Source: Gammaproteobacteria bacterium
GTDB taxonomy: Bacteria > Pseudomonadota > Gammaproteobacteria > SZUA-229
Reading direction: 5' to 3'
DNA length: 7,377 nucleotides
NCBI GenBank assembly: GCA_026998145.1
Contig: JALTRC010000589.1
Location: 1-7,377, forward strand
Below, piece after piece: positions 6,275 to 7,377 of this stretch. Position 1 is the first letter of the stretch. Each line of letters starts with the position of its first letter. Made by a program: the position numbers and the translations under genes. The notes below the pieces were generated by a model that made no database searches, had not been told where the DNA came from, and saw only the letters and a list, made by a program, of their open reading frames with translations.

Positions 6275-6311
6275 TGTGTGATATGACACAATAACTGTGT
6301 GAAATCACACA
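6275..6311. promoter_or_regulatory. Twin 16-bp palindromic operator candidate
   Basis: TGTGTGATATGACACA (6275-6290) and TGTGTGAAATCACACA (6296-6311) share the form TGTGT-N6-ACACA. The second is a perfect inverted repeat apart from its two central A; the first has one mismatched pair. Their starts are exactly 21 bp apart, two helical turns, so two dimers would bind the same face. The sites lie 38 bp ahead of the phosphatase start and 113 bp ahead of the Met-rich gene. They resemble CRP/FNR-type spacing, but the fifth base of each arm is T rather than the CRP A, so I do not name the regulator. Confidence 0.6.
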
Positions 6312-6354
6312 CTTCATATGAATCTTTTGGCCATCATAAATCCAGGACCTTGAT

Positions 6355-6383
6355 TTTAAAACCATTAATTTTTCTGGTATGAA
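6355..6383 (+). promoter_or_regulatory. Weak promoter candidate for the Met-rich protein
   Basis: TTTAAA (6355-6360) is followed after 17 bp by TATGAA (6378-6383), which carries a TG extended -10 at 6375-6376. A second possible -10, TATAAA at 6392-6397, has no fitting -35. The choice between them cannot be made by eye. Confidence 0.3.
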
Positions 6384-6412
6384 TTTCGCTGTATAAAGCT
6401 TATCTAAAAAAC

Positions 6413-6417
6413 AAAGG
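6413..6417 (+). promoter_or_regulatory. Ribosome binding site of the Met-rich protein
   Basis: AAAGG lies six bases before the ATG at 6424. It decides the start, which is directly followed by a signal peptide. Confidence 0.7.
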
Positions 6418-6423
6418 TTTTAT

Positions 6424-7377
6424 ATGCAGTCTCTTATCCGCCCTTTTCTCTATGCCAGCCTGTTAGCTGCACCCGCCCTCTCACAGGCCGAGCATATTCA
6501 CCACACCGGCCCGGCTGCGCCCATTGGCATTATGGGATACCACCTGCACCCTGAAGGTGACTGGATGATGAGCTATTCCTATATGCAAATGGATATGGCA
6601 GGTAATCGTGATGGCACAGATGCCGTATCCACACCCCTGCCAGGTTATATGATCAGCCCTTTAAGCATGGATATGGATATGCACATGCTGGGGGTGATGA
6701 CCGGTTACAGCGATAGCCTGACATTAATGGCGATGTTGCCTGTGATGCAAAATAAAATGACCCTGTTGAATAATATGAACAGCAGCGAGTTCTCCACCGA
6801 ATCCTCAGGTATTGGTGATGTAAAACTCTCTGCCATTATGCAATTAAACAAAGACTGGCTTGCCAGCCTGGGATTTAATCTTCCCACTGGCTCCATCAGT
6901 ACAAAAGATGTCACTCCCATGAGTAGCGGTGCCAGTGTACAGCTCCCCTACCCCATGCAACTGGGTTCCGGCAGTGTTGAGCTAAGCGCTGGCCTGATCT
7001 ATGTGGATGGCACGATGGAGGCGCAGTGGGGCAATAAACTGGATGGGGTAATCCGCCTCAATGACAATAATCATAATTACCGGCTGGGAAATTATATTCA
7101 GTTCACTAGCTGGTATAGCCATCGCTTGAATCATCAAAGCAGTGTGTCATTACGCTTTAAATTACAGAGCAAGGGAAATATTAGTGGCGCGGAAACAGCT
7201 GCCAGTGTTAACCCGGCTATGGTACCCACGGCTGATCCGGATTTACGTGGGGGTACGCGGGCGGATATTTTGCTGGGCTTTAATTATCAGTTAAATCAGC
7301 ATTATTTACTGGGTATGGAAATGGGAGTGCCGGTTTATCAGAATTTAGATGGGCCGCAGTTGGAGATGGATAGTATT
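6424..7377 (+). CDS. Met/His-rich outer-membrane beta-barrel-type protein, 3' end outside the window
   Basis: The frame is open for 318 codons to the right edge with no stop. A classical signal peptide (residues 1-22, cleavage after LSQA) is followed by a mature N-terminus beginning EHIHH. Residues 37-118 hold 17 Met, in clusters such as YMQMDMAGNRDGTD and SMDMDMHMLGVM, plus His40, His42 and His87. Beyond about residue 120 the sequence has alternating polar/apolar strands and Gly/Asn turns typical of an outer-membrane beta-barrel. It resembles a family often labelled only as 'transporter' and, as I recall, frequently found near copper-handling genes. Met-rich clusters commonly bind Cu(I), so a role in metal transport or sensing at the outer membrane is an inference. 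No metal genes are visible in this window to support it. The good Shine-Dalgarno and upstream twin operator suggest an independently regulated gene. Confidence 0.9.
   Translation, partial: MQSLIRPFLYASLLAAPALSQAEHIHHTGPAAPIGIMGYHLHPEGDWMMSYSYMQMDMAGNRDGTDAVSTPLPGYMISPLSMDMDMHMLGVMTGYSDSLTLMAMLPVMQNKMTLLNNMNSSEFSTESSGIGDVKLSAIMQLNKDWLASLGFNLPTGSISTKDVTPMSSGASVQLPYPMQLGSGSVELSAGLIYVDGTMEAQWGNKLDGVIRLNDNNHNYRLGNYIQFTSWYSHRLNHQSSVSLRFKLQSKGNISGAETAASVNPAMVPTADPDLRGGTRADILLGFNYQLNQHYLLGMEMGVPVYQNLDGPQLEMDSI

Noticed and set aside
6296..6311. CRP (cAMP receptor protein) site
   Set aside because: CRP needs TGTGA-N6-TCACA. Here the N6-spaced arms are TGTGT and ACACA, and the TGTGA/TCACA arms are only two bases apart.
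6313..6322. TTCATATGAA 10-bp palindrome as a further operator
   Set aside because: It is short, A/T-rich and single; easily chance.
6123..6365. 80-codon minus-strand ORF spanning the phosphatase start and the twin palindromes
   Set aside because: It overlaps the phosphatase N-terminus in another frame and crosses the operator region, and its product has no recognisable features.

Overview
The window looks like chromosomal DNA of a free-living, possibly marine, gammaproteobacterium of moderate GC. The main reasons are an AroG-type DAHP synthase collinear with the E. coli enzyme, a YigB-like HAD phosphatase, a single-span SPOR protein and a Met-rich outer-membrane beta-barrel protein. The genus cannot be fixed from this sequence.

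Layout. (1) 2-1951 (+): the 3' part of a long secreted or surface-type protein that I do not recognise. It is cut by the left edge and followed by a strong intrinsic terminator. (2) 1952-2826: a repeat-rich block. It holds four copies (A-D) of one short G/C-run palindrome family, a four-unit 29-bp tandem repeat that grows out of copy A, and a small DUF559 (Vsr-like PD-(D/E)XK fold) gene on the minus strand. The palindromes form two inverted pairs, A/B on one side of the DUF559 gene and C/D on the other. (3) 2827-6237 (-): four housekeeping genes in one direction: IMPase-family phosphatase, SPOR-domain protein, HAD phosphatase and DAHP synthase (aroG). The SPOR and HAD genes are 5 bp apart and surely cotranscribed. 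aroG has its own consensus -10 box. (4) 6238-6423: a divergent intergenic region with two 16-bp palindromes (TGTGT-N6-ACACA) exactly 21 bp apart. (5) 6424-7377 (+): the start of a Met/His-rich outer-membrane protein with a clear signal peptide, cut by the right edge. This resembles a family I associate with metal (copper) contexts.

The genes do not form one pathway. aroG feeds aromatic amino acid synthesis, the HAD and IMPase enzymes are small-molecule phosphatases, and the SPOR protein binds septal peptidoglycan. The parts most worth a second look are the DUF559 gene with its paired palindromes and tandem array, which resembles a REP/RAYT arrangement with a different protein family in the middle, and the twin operator ahead of the Met-rich protein.
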